Shown here: positions 62,730 through 64,000 of the stretch, in pieces
Position numbering within the stretch: position 1 is the first letter of the stretch
Layout: each line of letters opens with the position of its first letter
NCBI RefSeq assembly: GCF_014495685.1
Contig: NZ_JACTVI010000001.1
Span: 190,023 to 254,022 of the forward strand
Source of the DNA: Streptomyces sp. TRM68367
GTDB taxonomy: Bacteria > Actinomycetota > Actinomycetes > Streptomycetales > Streptomycetaceae
Length of the DNA: 64,000 nucleotides
Direction of reading: 5' to 3'
The notes under the pieces: generated by a model
What the model was told of the DNA's origin: nothing
The model's database searches: none
Seen by the model: the letters and a program-made list of their open reading frames with translations, nothing else
Position numbers and translations under genes: made by a program

Positions 62730-64000
62730 GTGGCTAAGGTCCGGGTCTACGAACTCGCCAAGGAGTTCGGCGTCGAGAGCAAGGTCGTCATGGCCAAGCT
62801 CCAGGAACTCGGTGAATTCGTCCGTTCGGCGTCTTCGACCATCGAAGCGCCCGTAGTACGCAAGCTGACTGACGCCTTCCAGGGCGGCGGTGGCAACGGC
62901 AAGTCCGCCGCGAAGCCCGCAGCCCCCAAGAAGGCGACCCCCCGTCCCGCCGCGCCCTCTCCGGCGCAGGGTGGGGGTACCTCCCACGGCGCTAAGCCAG
63001 CGGGGGAGCGTCCGGCTGCACCGAGGCCGGCCGCACCCAAGCCCCCGGCGGCCCAGCAGCCCGCGGCCCCCTCGGCGCCGTCCGCGCCGGCCCCGGGTCC
63101 GCGTCCGACGCCGGGTCCGAAGCCCGCGCCGCGTCCGGCCCCGGCAGCGCCCGAGTTCACCGCGCCGCCGTCGGCCCCGTCCGGGCCGAAGCCCGGCGCG
63201 CGTCCCGGTGCCCCCAAGCCCGGTGGCCGTCCGTCCGGTTCCGACCAGGGCCAGCGGGGCCAGCGCCCCGGCGGCCAGGGCCCGCGTCCCGGTGCCCAGT
63301 CGCCGCGTCCGGGCGCCCGTCCGTCCGGTCCCCGTCCGGGCAACAACCCCTTCACCTCCGGTGGTTCCACCGGCATGGCGCGCCCGCAGGCGCCGCGTCC
63401 GCAAGGCCAGCGCCCCGGCGGCGGCCCCGCAGGCGGCGGTCCCCGTCCGCAGGCGCCCGGCGGCCAGGGCGGCGGCCCGCGTCCGCAGGCTCCGGGCGGT
63501 AACCGTCCGAGCCCGGGCTCGATGCCGCGTCCGCAGGGCGGCGGCGCGCGTCCCGGCGGCGGTTCCGCCGGTCCGCGCCCGAACCCCGGCATGATGCCGC
63601 AGCGTCCCGCTGCCGGACCGCGTCCTGGCGGCGGCCCTGGTGGTGGTGGCGGCGGCCGTGGCCCGGCCGGTGCCGGTCGTCCCGGCGGCGGTCGTCCGGG
63701 TGGCGGCGGCGGTTTCGCCGGCCGTCCCGGTGGCGGCGGCGGTCGTCCGGGCGGTGGCGGCGGTTTCGCCGGTCGTCCCGGCGGCGGTGGCGGCTTCGGC
63801 GGCGGCCCCGGCGGCGGTGGCCGTCCCGGCTTCGGCGGTCGTCCCGGTGGTCCGGGCGGTCGCGGTGGCACGCAGGGCGCCTTCGGCCGTCCCGGCGGTC
63901 CCGCGCGGCGTGGTCGCAAGTCGAAGCGGCAGCGCCGTCAGGAGTACGAGGCCATGCAGGCCCCGTCGGTCGGCGGCGTGATGCTGCCGCGCGGCAACGG
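62730..64000 (+). CDS. infB: Translation initiation factor IF-2, N-terminal part (gene continues past the window)
   Basis: The frame is open from GTG 62730 to the window end (423 codons). Residues 1-55 are the IF2_N domain ([28 protein letters not shown]). Then follows a very long, disordered Pro/Gly/Arg/Ala-rich region with [16 protein letters not shown] repeats, typical of Streptomyces IF-2. The basic [18 protein letters not shown] near 395-412 marks the approach to the GTPase core, which lies outside. AGGAG sits 5 bases upstream of the start. Residues 81-94 ([14 protein letters not shown]) come from a repeat element inserted in frame. Confidence 0.96.
   Translation, partial: MAKVRVYELAKEFGVESKVVMAKLQELGEFVRSASSTIEAPVVRKLTDAFQGGGGNGKSAAKPAAPKKATPRPAAPSPAQGGGTSHGAKPAGERPAAPRPAAPKPPAAQQPAAPSAPSAPAPGPRPTPGPKPAPRPAPAAPEFTAPPSAPSGPKPGARPGAPKPGGRPSGSDQGQRGQRPGGQGPRPGAQSPRPGARPSGPRPGNNPFTSGGSTGMARPQAPRPQGQRPGGGPAGGGPRPQAPGGQGGGPRPQAPGGNRPSPGSMPRPQGGGARPGGGSAGPRPNPGMMPQRPAAGPRPGGGPGGGGGGRGPAGAGRPGGGRPGGGGGFAGRPGGGGGRPGGGGGFAGRPGGGGGFGGGPGGGGRPGFGGRPGGPGGRGGTQGAFGRPGGPARRGRKSKRQRRQEYEAMQAPSVGGVMLPRGN
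62969..63010. repeat. Dispersed palindromic element in infB
   Basis: GGGTGGGGGTACCTCCCACGG then CGCTAAGCCAGCGGGGGAG: arms CTCCC and GGGGAG frame a GGC/GCC inner stem. It interrupts the Pro/Ala pattern of IF-2 in frame. Similar elements are scattered through Streptomyces genomes and the NADAR gene carries a related one. Confidence 0.55.

Overview
The window is chromosomal DNA from a Streptomyces-like actinomycete. GC is very high, GTG starts are common, secreted proteins carry twin-arginine signals, and the right end has the actinobacterial order dxr - rseP (M50 protease) - ispG - GNAT - GNAT - proS - rimP - nusA - ylxR - infB. Both ends are cut inside genes: an ABC permease on the left and infB on the right.

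Left third (1-28 kb). Polyamine and GABA genes are spread among unrelated genes. They are an omega-aminotransferase with an AsnC/Lrp regulator, divergent from a gamma-aminobutyraldehyde-type dehydrogenase; a complete spermidine/putrescine ABC importer (potD-A-B-C); a FAD oxidoreductase broken by an internal deletion; a PucR-type regulator; gabT; and a second aldehyde dehydrogenase of succinate-semialdehyde type. Together they could import putrescine and carry it through 4-aminobutanal, GABA and succinate semialdehyde to succinate. Between them lie a lipoprotein, a decayed serine hydrolase, an ECF sigma factor fused to a membrane and exported domain, a glycerophosphodiesterase, a probable 6-aminodeoxyfutalosine deaminase (futalosine menaquinone route), a NADAR protein, a PAP2 phosphatase, a TraG/VirD4-like ATPase and an acyltransferase-toroid fusion.

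Middle third (28-48.3 kb). This is a carbohydrate island whose enzyme set fits xyloglucan. GH74 and GH12 carry export signals and can cut the backbone outside the cell. A lipoprotein and two permeases, with no ATPase of their own, import oligosaccharides. GH95, GH42, GH31 and GH3 lack signal peptides and would remove fucose, galactose, xylose and glucose inside. A secreted PL11 rhamnogalacturonan lyase is also present. A LacI-family regulator is encoded at the right edge. Four copies of a palindrome with core GAAGCGCTTC lie only at the GH3/transporter divergent promoters and around the regulator gene, which ties the two ends into one probable regulon.

Right third (48.3-64 kb). An acyl-CoA dehydrogenase is followed by MEP-pathway genes (dxr, ispG), a site-2 protease, two acetyltransferases, proS, a kinase-like protein with an altered catalytic loop, a ferritin-like DUF4439 protein, a lipoprotein and the rimP-nusA-ylxR-infB translation and transcription cluster.

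Three genes look broken (serine hydrolase, FAD oxidoreductase, a sulfotransferase-like gene). Several repeat types occur: 15, 18 and about 25 bp tandem repeats, dispersed Streptomyces-type palindromes, and two palindromic elements lying in frame inside coding sequence.
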